Source of the DNA: an uncultured Prevotellaceae bacterium
GTDB taxonomy: Bacteria; Bacteroidota; Bacteroidia; Bacteroidales; Bacteroidaceae
Assembly: GCA_902800595.1 (NCBI GenBank)
Contig: CADCFA010000021.1
Span: 1-36,229 of the forward strand
DNA: 36,229 bases
Direction of reading: 5' to 3'
Below the pieces are notes generated by a model, which was given only the letters and a program-made list of their open reading frames with translations, had not been told where the DNA came from and searched no databases. The position numbers and the translations under genes are program-made. Below, piece after piece: positions 1-5,841 of the stretch. How positions within the stretch are numbered: the first letter of the stretch is position 1; the number at the start of each line of letters is the position of its first letter.

Positions 1-910
1 CAACGACTTCACCGAGTATATCTATCCCGCCACGATGCACAACACGCTGCTCTTCTTCACCCAGAAGGGACGCTGCTACTGGCAGAAGTGCTACGAGATC
101 CCCGAGGGCGACAAGAACTCAAAGGGCCGTGCCATCCAGAATATGCTCAATATCGAGCCCGACGACTCTATCAACGCCGTACTGCGCATCAAGAACTTCG
201 GCGATGAGGAGTTCCTCAAGAGCCACTACGTGGTATTCGCCACCAAGCAGGGTATCATCAAGAAGACACGCCTCGATGCCTATAAGAACGTGCGTGCCGC
301 AGGTGTGATAGCCATCAATATCAACGAGGGCGACGAGGTGGTAGGCGTTCGTCTCACCAATGGCCACAATGAGCTGCTGCTCGCCAACCGCAACGGACGT
401 GCCGTTCGCTTCGACGAGAGCGACGTACGCACCATGGGCCGTGTCTCTACCGGTGTGATTGGTATGCGCCTTGATGGTGGCGACGATGAGGTGGTAGGTA
501 TGGTTTGCGTCAACGATCCTCAGACTGAGACCATCATGGTGGTATCAGAGAACGGCTACGGCAAGCGCTCAGAGGTGGAAGACTATCGTAAGACCGCCCG
601 TGGCGCCAAGGGTGTGAAGACCCTCGCCGTCACCGAGAAGACCGGCCGCCTGGTAGCCATCAAGGTTGTCACCGACGAGAACGACCTGATGATTATCAAC
701 AAGTCGGGCATCCTTATCCGTCTGAAGGTAGCTGATGTGCGTGTCATGGGTCGTGCCACCCAGGGTGTACGCCTCATCAACCTCGCCAAGAAGAACGATG
801 TCATCGCCAGCGTCTGCAAGGTACAGCACTCCGACGATGCCGACGACGACGCCGAGCAGGCAGAAGTTCTCAACGAGGAGACAGAATTAGAGAATAATAA
901 CAATGAATAA
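1..910 (+). CDS. gyrA: DNA gyrase subunit A, C-terminal part (cut by window start)
   Basis: The reading frame is already open at the first bases, so this is the 3' end of a longer gene. The visible protein is the C-terminal beta-pinwheel of GyrA, which wraps DNA so that gyrase introduces negative supercoils. Repeated blade-like units are visible (HNTLLFFTQKGRCYW, GIIKKTRL, NGRAVRFDESDVRTMGR, NGYGKRSEVEDY, SGILIRLKVADVRVMGR). The basic RTARGAKGVKTL stretch fits the position of the GyrA-box. The protein ends in a very acidic tail rich in D, E and N, as is usual for gyrase A tails. The N-terminal breakage-reunion domain with the active tyrosine lies outside the window. ParC/topoisomerase IV subunit A is the alternative, but the GyrA-box-like motif favours gyrase. 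Confidence 0.9.
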   Translation, partial: NDFTEYIYPATMHNTLLFFTQKGRCYWQKCYEIPEGDKNSKGRAIQNMLNIEPDDSINAVLRIKNFGDEEFLKSHYVVFATKQGIIKKTRLDAYKNVRAAGVIAININEGDEVVGVRLTNGHNELLLANRNGRAVRFDESDVRTMGRVSTGVIGMRLDGGDDEVVGMVCVNDPQTETIMVVSENGYGKRSEVEDYRKTARGAKGVKTLAVTEKTGRLVAIKVVTDENDLMIINKSGILIRLKVADVRVMGRATQGVRLINLAKKNDVIASVCKVQHSDDADDDAEQAEVLNEETELENNNNE

Positions 911-941
911 ATTTAGTGTTAAACCAATAATTATCACGTTT

Positions 942-2153
942 ATGAAAAAATTAATGATGATGGCAGTGATGTTCGTAGCCAGCGCTACAGCATTTGCCGG
1001 TGACAGTGACGCTTTGAAGGCAATCCTCAAGGCAAAGACCTATGCAGAAGCAGAAACCCTCTTGAAGAGCAGCCTCGATCAGTTGGCCAGCGCTCAGGAG
1101 AAGGCAAAAGCCTACAACAAACTCGTTGACCTCGCTATGGATGAATTCAACGCCCAGAGCGCTATCGTTACCGAGAACCAGGTAAACAAACAGATGGGTA
1201 AGGAAGAGAAGCCTGTTGACCAGAAGGCCATGACAGAGGCAGCTTACAATGCCGTTTGCGCAGGTATCGAGTGCGACAAGTACGACCAGCAGCCTAATGA
1301 GAAGGGAAAGGTAAAGCCCGCTTTCGCTGACAAGAATGCCCAGCGTCTGTTCTCAGCTCCCCGTTTCCAGCTCGTGAACGCAGGTCAGGAGGCAGCTCAG
1401 AACCGCGACAACGCCAGTGCCCGCAAGTACTGGGAGATGTTCGTGCTGAGCGATGCAGCTCCTATCTTCGCCGCTAGCGACCGCACACAGCAGAAGGAGT
1501 TCTTCGGTCAGGTAGCACGCTTCGCAGCTGTCTATGCTTATCAGGACAAGGATATGGAAAAGGCCCTCCAGCTGGCCGACATCGCCATGAAGGATCCTCA
1601 GGAGTATGAGGGCTGCCTCAACCTGAAGCTCGAGATCCTCGGTGACGGTCTGAAGACCAAGGACGATTCTCTGAGCTACTGCAACAAGCTGAAGGAGATC
1701 TACGCTGAGCACAAGACCGACGGCGTGATGGAGAAACTCTATAACACCCTCCTCGGTATCGGTGAGAAGGACGCTGCCTACAAGGTGCTCAACGATGCTC
1801 TTGCTGAGAACCCCAACAACTTCGTAGCCCTCGCTGACATGGGTCTCGGACTCATCAACGAGAAGCCCGCAGAAGCTGCCAACTACCTGAAGAAAGCTTG
1901 TGAGCTGAAGAACGACAATGCAGCCCTCCAGACCTATGCTGGTACAGCTATCTCTGTTCAGGCTCAGAACACCGAAGATCCTACTGCTAAGAAGGCTCTC
2001 TATCAGGAGGCTATCAAGTACTTCGACAAGGCTAAGGAGCTCGATCCCGACCGTCTGCAGAGCAACTGGGGCTACAACCGTTACAACGCCTACTACAACT
2101 TCTACGGTGAGGATGCACCTGAGACCAAGCAGGCAGAAGCCGACAGCAAGTAA
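942..2153 (+). CDS. Secreted tetratricopeptide-repeat protein
   Basis: The protein has 403 residues from the ATG at 942. This start puts a clean signal peptide (MKKLMMMAVMFVASATAFA, cut before GDSD) at the N-terminus. An in-frame ATG at 903 would overlap the gyrA stop and add a poor leader. No lipobox cysteine is present, so a periplasmic location is likely. The body is alpha-helical with TPR-like units, clearest in the second half (ALQLADIAMKDPQEYEG, AAYKVLNDALAENPNNFVALADMG, AANYLKKACELKND, EAIKYFDKAKELDPDR). TPR proteins are protein-protein scaffolds. No enzymatic domain is visible and I cannot name a partner. It follows gyrA closely and ends at a strong terminator, so it is probably co-transcribed with gyrA. 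Confidence 0.75.
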   Translation: MKKLMMMAVMFVASATAFAGDSDALKAILKAKTYAEAETLLKSSLDQLASAQEKAKAYNKLVDLAMDEFNAQSAIVTENQVNKQMGKEEKPVDQKAMTEAAYNAVCAGIECDKYDQQPNEKGKVKPAFADKNAQRLFSAPRFQLVNAGQEAAQNRDNASARKYWEMFVLSDAAPIFAASDRTQQKEFFGQVARFAAVYAYQDKDMEKALQLADIAMKDPQEYEGCLNLKLEILGDGLKTKDDSLSYCNKLKEIYAEHKTDGVMEKLYNTLLGIGEKDAAYKVLNDALAENPNNFVALADMGLGLINEKPAEAANYLKKACELKNDNAALQTYAGTAISVQAQNTEDPTAKKALYQEAIKYFDKAKELDPDRLQSNWGYNRYNAYYNFYGEDAPETKQAEADSK

Positions 2154-2180
2154 TTATTATAGTATATTACTTCAAACATC

Positions 2181-2217
2181 AAAAAACCTTCAAGCTCTCA
2201 GCCTGAAGGTTTTTTTT
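2181..2217 (+). terminator. Intrinsic terminator after the TPR gene
   Basis: An A-rich/CCTTCA arm at 2181-2191 pairs with TGAAGGTTTTTT at 2204-2215 across a short loop. The right arm runs straight into eight T residues, so this is a textbook rho-independent terminator closing the gyrA/TPR transcript. Confidence 0.85.
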
Positions 2218-2226
2218 GTGGAATAT

Positions 2227-2257
2227 TTTGTAATTGCCTTATTTATTAGTATCTTTG
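2227..2257 (+). promoter_or_regulatory. Bacteroidetes-type promoter for the DUF1593 gene
   Basis: TTTG at 2227-2230, exactly 19 bases, then TATCTTTG at 2250-2257. This matches the Bacteroides -33/-7 consensus. Transcription would begin a few bases downstream, giving a leader of roughly 25 bases before the ATG at 2291. Confidence 0.8.
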
Positions 2258-2290
2258 CAACGTAAAAAGATAAACAGACTTTTAGATGAT

Positions 2291-3676
2291 ATGAAGCATT
2301 TATTGATTTCCCTGCTGCTCTGTCTCCTGACAATGGGAGCGCAGGCACAACTGAAACCTCGTGTGGTGATCCTGACTGACATCGGGCAACCTGATCTTGA
2401 ACCTGACGATACGGAGTCGCTGGTGCATCTGCTTTGTTATGCCGACCAACTGGAGATTGAGGGTATCATCACATCGACGGGCTGGAACTGCGATCCTTAT
2501 CCCTCGCAGAGTGCCGCCTATCGTGATTCGGTGGTAGAGGCTTACGGGGCGGATGTGCATAACCTCATGAGACGATCGGGTCAGAAGGCTTTTCTCAGAT
2601 TAGAGATGGAGAATGGCTCTCAGGAGATGGGCTACTGGCCAAGTGTGGAGTATATCCGTAGCCGGAGCGTGATGGGGAGTCAGCGGGCTGGTATCAAAGT
2701 GATTGGCAGCGACAACGACAGCGAGGGCAGCGAACTTATCATCCGTCTGGCTGACGAGACTGACGAACGCCCCATCTGGGTTTGTGCCTGGGGTGGTGCC
2801 AACACATTGGCGCAGGCCATCTGGAAGGTGAAGCAGACGCGCACACCCGAACAGCTGAAGGCGTTTCTGCATAAGCTCCGTCTATACACCATCACAGATC
2901 AGGATATGGTGTATGCGATGCGCATGGATCTGGCCTACAGCTCTCATCAGTGGATGCGAAGGGAGTTTGCCAGAGACCTTCTGTTTGTGTGGGATGAAGG
3001 CACATGGCAGTTGCAATGCAGTCTCGGACAGGATTACTGGCAGCAGATCAAAGCGCAGATTCAGGGACATGCCGCACTGGGCAGGCAGTATCCTGACTAT
3101 AAATATGGTGTGGAGGGTGATACGCCTTCGTTTCTGAACGTGATTCCCAATGGTCTGCACAATCCTGAAGAGCCGATGCAGGTGGGTTGGGGCGGCTATC
3201 ACACTTGGACAATGACCAAGGACTCGACAACCTGTGCGTGGACCAGTTGGCAGGAACCTGTGAAGAGCATCTCGGAAAGGTATTACCGACAGTTCTATCC
3301 CTCTCAGCTTAACGACTTCATCGCCCGCATCGAATGGGCTGAGAAGGGGCAAGGCAATCGCAATCCGGTAGCTGTCATCAACGGTGAGAAGGGGACAGAT
3401 GCTATCGTCATCATGGCAAAGGCTGGGCAGACCATCTGTCTCGACGCTTCTGCGTCATTCGATCCCGATGGTGATGCGCTCACCTTCAAATGGTGGCAAC
3501 AGGATGGCATCAGTCAGGCAAAGGCAACTGTCAGCAATGCCACCTCATCGACAGTCAAAGTGGAAACACCTGCCACCTTTGCAAACGACGAGATTCACAT
3601 CATCTGCGAGGTGCACGACCAAAGCAAGTACGCCTTGCCCGCTTATCGCAGAGTCATCATCAAACCGACAGAATGA
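2291..3676 (+). CDS. Secreted DUF1593 (nucleoside hydrolase-like) protein
   Basis: 461 residues from the ATG at 2291. The earlier in-frame ATG at 2234 lies upstream of the predicted transcription start and is rejected. A signal peptide (MKHLLISLLLCLLTMGAQA) precedes KPRVVILTDIGQPDLEPDDTES, the Asp-rich N-terminal motif typical of the DUF1593/inosine-uridine nucleoside hydrolase-like fold. The core continues through IEGIITSTGWN, VIGSDNDSEGSELI and PIWVCAWGGANTLAQAI. The last ~90 residues (VAVINGEKGTD, LDASASFDPDGDALTFKWW) form a PKD/Ig-like beta domain. In this family the protein is secreted or periplasmic and often annotated as cellulose-binding or sugar-related. The substrate is not established, and I infer only a hydrolase-like fold. 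Confidence 0.8.
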   Translation: MKHLLISLLLCLLTMGAQAQLKPRVVILTDIGQPDLEPDDTESLVHLLCYADQLEIEGIITSTGWNCDPYPSQSAAYRDSVVEAYGADVHNLMRRSGQKAFLRLEMENGSQEMGYWPSVEYIRSRSVMGSQRAGIKVIGSDNDSEGSELIIRLADETDERPIWVCAWGGANTLAQAIWKVKQTRTPEQLKAFLHKLRLYTITDQDMVYAMRMDLAYSSHQWMRREFARDLLFVWDEGTWQLQCSLGQDYWQQIKAQIQGHAALGRQYPDYKYGVEGDTPSFLNVIPNGLHNPEEPMQVGWGGYHTWTMTKDSTTCAWTSWQEPVKSISERYYRQFYPSQLNDFIARIEWAEKGQGNRNPVAVINGEKGTDAIVIMAKAGQTICLDASASFDPDGDALTFKWWQQDGISQAKATVSNATSSTVKVETPATFANDEIHIICEVHDQSKYALPAYRRVIIKPTE

Positions 3677-3722
3677 CAAAATTGAGTTTTTTTAGAAGAA
3701 CATGTGTAAGAGCCTCACGGAG

Positions 3723-4430
3723 TCAGATCAGTGAGAAGGCTACATCCATCATGTGGGTGAAGTTGTTCTGACGCTCTTCGGCGGTAGTTACTTCCCCCGT
3801 GAGGATATGGTCGGAGATCGTGCAGATACCTAGGGCACGATTGCCAGAACGGGCAGCATTCATATAGAGCGCTGCTATCTCCATCTCTACGGCCAGCACA
3901 CCCATGTTGATCCACTTGTCGTTGTGAGGATTCTCACTGTAGAACACATCCGACGAGAACACGTTGCCCACCTTGTAGTGATAGCCCATCTGCTCGCAGG
4001 CCTCTACTGCCTTGCGGATCAGTGCGAAGTCGGCAATCGGTGCAAACGTACCGGGCAGCTCATACTGGTCGGCATAGCGGCTGTTGGTGCAGGCACCCAT
4101 GGCGATAGCCAGATCACCGATATGCAGGTCGTTGTTAATAGAACCGGCAGAACCCACACGGATGATGTTTTTCACACCGTAGAAGTTGTAGAGCTCATAG
4201 GTATAGATGCCGATAGAGGGCATACCCATACCGTGACCCATCACACTCACACGTTTACCTTTATAGGTGCCGGTATAGCCCAGCATCCCACGTACATTAT
4301 TAAACTGCACCGCATCGTCGAGATATCTCTCGGCCATCAGTTTCACACGCAGTGGATCGCCCGCCATGATGACGGTCTCGGCAATGTCGCCAAATTTTGC
4401 CCCGATATGGGGAGTAGGAGTCTTACTCAT
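3723..4430 (-). CDS. deoD: Purine-nucleoside phosphorylase, DeoD type
   Basis: 235 residues from the ATG at 4430. The longer reading from 4487 would start inside its own promoter. The enzyme cleaves purine (deoxy)nucleosides with phosphate to give a free base and (deoxy)ribose-1-phosphate in cytoplasmic purine salvage. It aligns by eye to E. coli DeoD over its full length: TPHI at the N-terminus, MAGDPLRVK (phosphate-binding Arg28), [59 protein letters not shown] and [10 protein letters not shown] with the catalytic Asp of the SDH motif. It stands alone on the minus strand, convergent with the DUF1593 gene, whose nucleosidase-like fold suggests a loose functional link only. Confidence 0.95.
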   Translation of the reverse strand: MSKTPTPHIGAKFGDIAETVIMAGDPLRVKLMAERYLDDAVQFNNVRGMLGYTGTYKGKRVSVMGHGMGMPSIGIYTYELYNFYGVKNIIRVGSAGSINNDLHIGDLAIAMGACTNSRYADQYELPGTFAPIADFALIRKAVEACEQMGYHYKVGNVFSSDVFYSENPHNDKWINMGVLAVEMEIAALYMNAARSGNRALGICTISDHILTGEVTTAEERQNNFTHMMDVAFSLI

Positions 4431-4484
4431 ATGCTTGTTGGTTATTGGAAAACTTAAACAATTCTTATTCTCAAACATCGGCGA

Positions 4485-4516
4485 CAAAGATAAGCATTAT
4501 TTTGTAATACTCCAAA
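4485..4516 (-). promoter_or_regulatory. Promoter of deoD
   Basis: Read on the minus strand: TTTG (4516-4513), a 20-base spacer and TATCTTTG (4492-4485). It places the leader about 50 bases ahead of the ATG at 4430 and rules out the upstream start codon. Confidence 0.75.
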
Positions 4517-4562
4517 CTTTTTGGCGGTTTATTCAAATCCTCATTGTACTCTATCACATAAA

Positions 4563-4588
4563 GGAGGCTCCCCAGTTGGGAAGTCTCC
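4563..4588. repeat. Imperfect hairpin between deoD and the smalltalk gene
   Basis: GGAGGCTCCCC (4563-4573) pairs with GGGAAGTCTCC (4578-4588) around a 4-base loop with two non-Watson-Crick positions. A pyrimidine tract follows on the plus strand (CTCTCTTTTC). There is no plus-strand gene for it to terminate, so it may be a leftover of a deleted gene. Confidence 0.35.
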
Positions 4589-4625
4589 TCTCTTTTCATC
4601 TACATCGCGTTTACGCACGTTTAGA

Positions 4626-4642
4626 GCCCCTTGGTAAGGGGC
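4626..4642. repeat. Perfect 7-bp hairpin just after the smalltalk gene
   Basis: GCCCCTT (4626-4632), loop GGT, AAGGGGC (4636-4642). It lies 16 bases beyond the smalltalk stop codon in the direction of transcription. No T tract follows on the minus strand, so it could be an RNA 3' end or processing structure, or a remnant of the missing downstream amidase region. Confidence 0.4.
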
Positions 4643-4657
4643 GGCTATAATGCGGGG

Positions 4658-4759
4658 TTATACTCCAACGCAGGACACTGCTCCCAAGGCGGTCAGCACC
4701 GCCGTTGCAATCGATGCAATAATCTGCACCACAAACTTCAAAGTCTCCTTCCTAGTCAT
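4658..4759 (-). CDS. Smalltalk family small protein
   Basis: 33 residues, starting MTRKETLKFVVQIIASIATA and ending in a leucine/alanine stretch and a single Cys (SCVGV). It matches the 'smalltalk protein' pattern I recognise from Bacteroidales: a basic start, one hydrophobic segment with IASIATA, and a Cys near the C-terminus that may act as a lipidation-like site. Function is unknown. The usual neighbours are an HU-like DNA-binding protein upstream and an N-acetylmuramoyl-L-alanine amidase downstream. Here the HU-like gene is present but broken, and no amidase follows. The reading frame itself is intact. Confidence 0.75.
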   Translation of the reverse strand: MTRKETLKFVVQIIASIATAVLTALGAVSCVGV

Positions 4760-4764
4760 AACGT

Positions 4765-4848
4765 TTATTGGTTATTGGTTCTTGCGCTCCGTAGGTGCTC
4801 AGGCGAGCAGAGCTCGGAGTCTTGGTTAACGGTTATTGGTTATTGGTT
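4765..4848. repeat. 16-bp direct repeats framing a GCTC/GAGC palindromic element
   Basis: The 16-mer TTATTGGTTATTGGTT occurs at 4765-4780 and again at 4833-4848. Between them are CTCCG (4787-4791) and CGGAG (4815-4819) as outer arms and GCTC-aggc-GAGC (4797-4808) as an inner hairpin. A similar GCTC-aagc-GAGC hairpin lies inside the primase gene at 16901-16912. GGTTATTGG also occurs once near the deoD start (about 4439). This looks like a short palindromic (REP/MITE-like) insertion with duplicated flanks. The family is inferred. Confidence 0.5.
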
Positions 4849-5316
4849 AATCTCCGCTTGGTTGGTCGTAGTCAGGCTCATCAGCTGGAGGGGTAGGGGT
4901 GTTACCGCTCTGCGAACTACTGTTGCCACCGTTCTGAGGCTGTGTGCTACCGCCATTCTCATTGTCCTCGATCTCACCGCTGTCACCGCTGGTCACACGC
5001 TTCAGCACGTTGCCGTCCTCATCGAGACAGGTGATCTGGATAGAGGTGTTCTTCAACTCGTCCTTCACATCCACATTCGGGGTGAAGATGATGCGGCGCA
5101 CGCTGATCAGGTTTTCGCCCAGGTGCGGATCACCTCGCCAGCAGCATCCCAAGCCGCCTTGATCACACCAGCGGAGATACCGCTGTGGGTAGCCGCCTCC
5201 TGAAACACCTTCTTCTCTGCAATCGGAACGTAGAGGTCGGGACGCATCACGAACTTCTTACCAGGATTCTTACCAAGTTTCACTTCACGCAGTTGTGCAA
5301 TTACTTTAATAGCCAT
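4847..5316 (-). pseudogene. HU-like DNA-binding protein gene, broken by an internal frameshifting deletion
   Basis: The 5' part (from the ATG at 5316) encodes MAIKVIAQLREVKLGKNPGKKF and continues through SGISAGVIKAAWDAAGEVIRTW, then ends at a TGA near 5107. The family-typical continuation (NLISVRRIIFTPNVDVKDELKNTSIQITCLDEDGNVLKRVTS and an acidic/Asn/Pro tail) resumes at once in another frame, ending at TAA 4847-4849. Related Bacteroidales proteins carry about 30 residues between these parts (a beta-arm segment with a PGLG motif). None of that segment is present, so a deletion of about 90 bases that is not a multiple of three is the simplest explanation. The lost part includes the DNA-contacting arm, so the protein should be non-functional. 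Confidence 0.75.
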
Positions 5317-5429
5317 AATTCAATCTAGTTTAGTTTTTGTGTTGTTAATAAAAATGTTAGTTCTCTCGTGTCGCCTGAGAGTGCTTCGTCTGAACCGTAT
5401 TAAAGGAAAAACTTGCTACCATTAATGCG

Positions 5430-5459
5430 CGCAATTTCTAGATTTAAATCTCGCAATTT
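5430..5459. promoter_or_regulatory. Candidate operator: AGATTTAAATCT palindrome between two CGCAATTT direct repeats
   Basis: CGCAATTT occurs at 5430-5437 and 5452-5459, 22 bases apart (two helical turns). The 12-bp perfect palindrome AGATTTAAATCT (5440-5451) lies between them. It is downstream of the minus-strand -7 element at 5504-5511, that is, in the leader of the HU-like gene. A protein-binding site is inferred. Confidence 0.4.
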
Positions 5460-5503
5460 TTATCCTTAAAGTGCGGTGTCTCCACCTCTCTCATTTGACA
5501 CTG

Positions 5504-5511
5504 CAAAGGTA
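5504..5511 (-). promoter_or_regulatory. Possible -7 element for the HU-like gene
   Basis: The minus strand reads TACCTTTG here, matching TAnnTTTG. There is no good TTTG at the -33 spacing. If used, the transcript would have a leader of about 185 bases before the ATG at 5316. Confidence 0.4.
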
Positions 5512-5598
5512 CGAAATTTTCATTGCGGTTCTCGAATACTTCACAAGTTTTTTTTTATTTTTCTATGATTTTTTTTTCCTGACTCAGTTTACAATTTT

Positions 5599-5756
5599 TG
5601 TTGCAGCGTTGCAGTGTTGCAGTTCTAAAAATACTCTATGTCAATGCCAAATACAACTTCTATATTTATATATATTATAATATATAAAAATATAGATATA
5701 TTTTTACGCTTTTACATCATCTCTTTTTTAACTGCAACACTGCAACACTGCAACGC
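5599..5756. repeat. Inverted TTGCAGTGTTGCAGTT arms around a 36-bp AT palindrome
   Basis: The left arm (5599-5625) contains GCGTTGCAGTGTTGCAGTT. The right arm (5730-5754) reads AACTGCAACACTGCAACACTGCAAC and contains its reverse complement with one extra repeat unit. Between them, 5660-5695 is a 36-bp palindrome whose halves differ at one position. The 27 bases at 5599-5625 recur exactly at 16929-16955 inside the primase gene. The structure resembles an origin- or operator-like iteron region, or a small non-autonomous element. Confidence 0.65.
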
Positions 5757-5785
5757 TCTCCTTGAAGTTTTTTACCCCCATAACA

Positions 5786-5817
5786 TTTGGTGGATTGGAT
5801 AATTATTGCTATCTTTG
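5786..5817 (+). promoter_or_regulatory. Promoter of the hsd operon
   Basis: TTTG at 5786-5789, a 20-base spacer and TATCTTTG at 5810-5817. The hsdR ATG lies at 5842. This is the only clear promoter before the operon, and the five following genes are packed without room for another. Confidence 0.75.
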
Positions 5818-5841
5818 TAGGCAAAATATTACGATACGCCC

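Larger units (their letters stand above)
5317..5785. other. Gene-free AT-rich divergent regulatory region between the HU-like remnant and hsdR
   Basis: About 470 bases with no credible coding sequence. It holds, left to right, a palindrome between spaced CGCAATTT repeats (5430-5459), a minus-strand -7 element (5504-5511), a T-rich stretch, and an inverted-repeat structure with an AT palindrome (5599-5756). The hsdR promoter follows. The base composition is much more AT-rich than the flanking genes. Confidence 0.7.

Noticed and set aside
3924-4457. Open frame of 177 codons on the plus strand
   Set aside because: It is antisense to deoD, which aligns over its full length to a known family, and is therefore a shadow.
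4631-5203. Open frame of 190 codons on the plus strand
   Set aside because: It is antisense to the smalltalk gene and HU remnant and crosses palindromic repeats. The product is low in complexity and unlike any family.
5471-5680. Short open frame of 69 codons on the plus strand upstream of hsdR
   Set aside because: It runs through poly-T and repeat sequence. The product is a Phe/Leu-rich string with no start signal, and the region is better explained as regulatory and repeat DNA.
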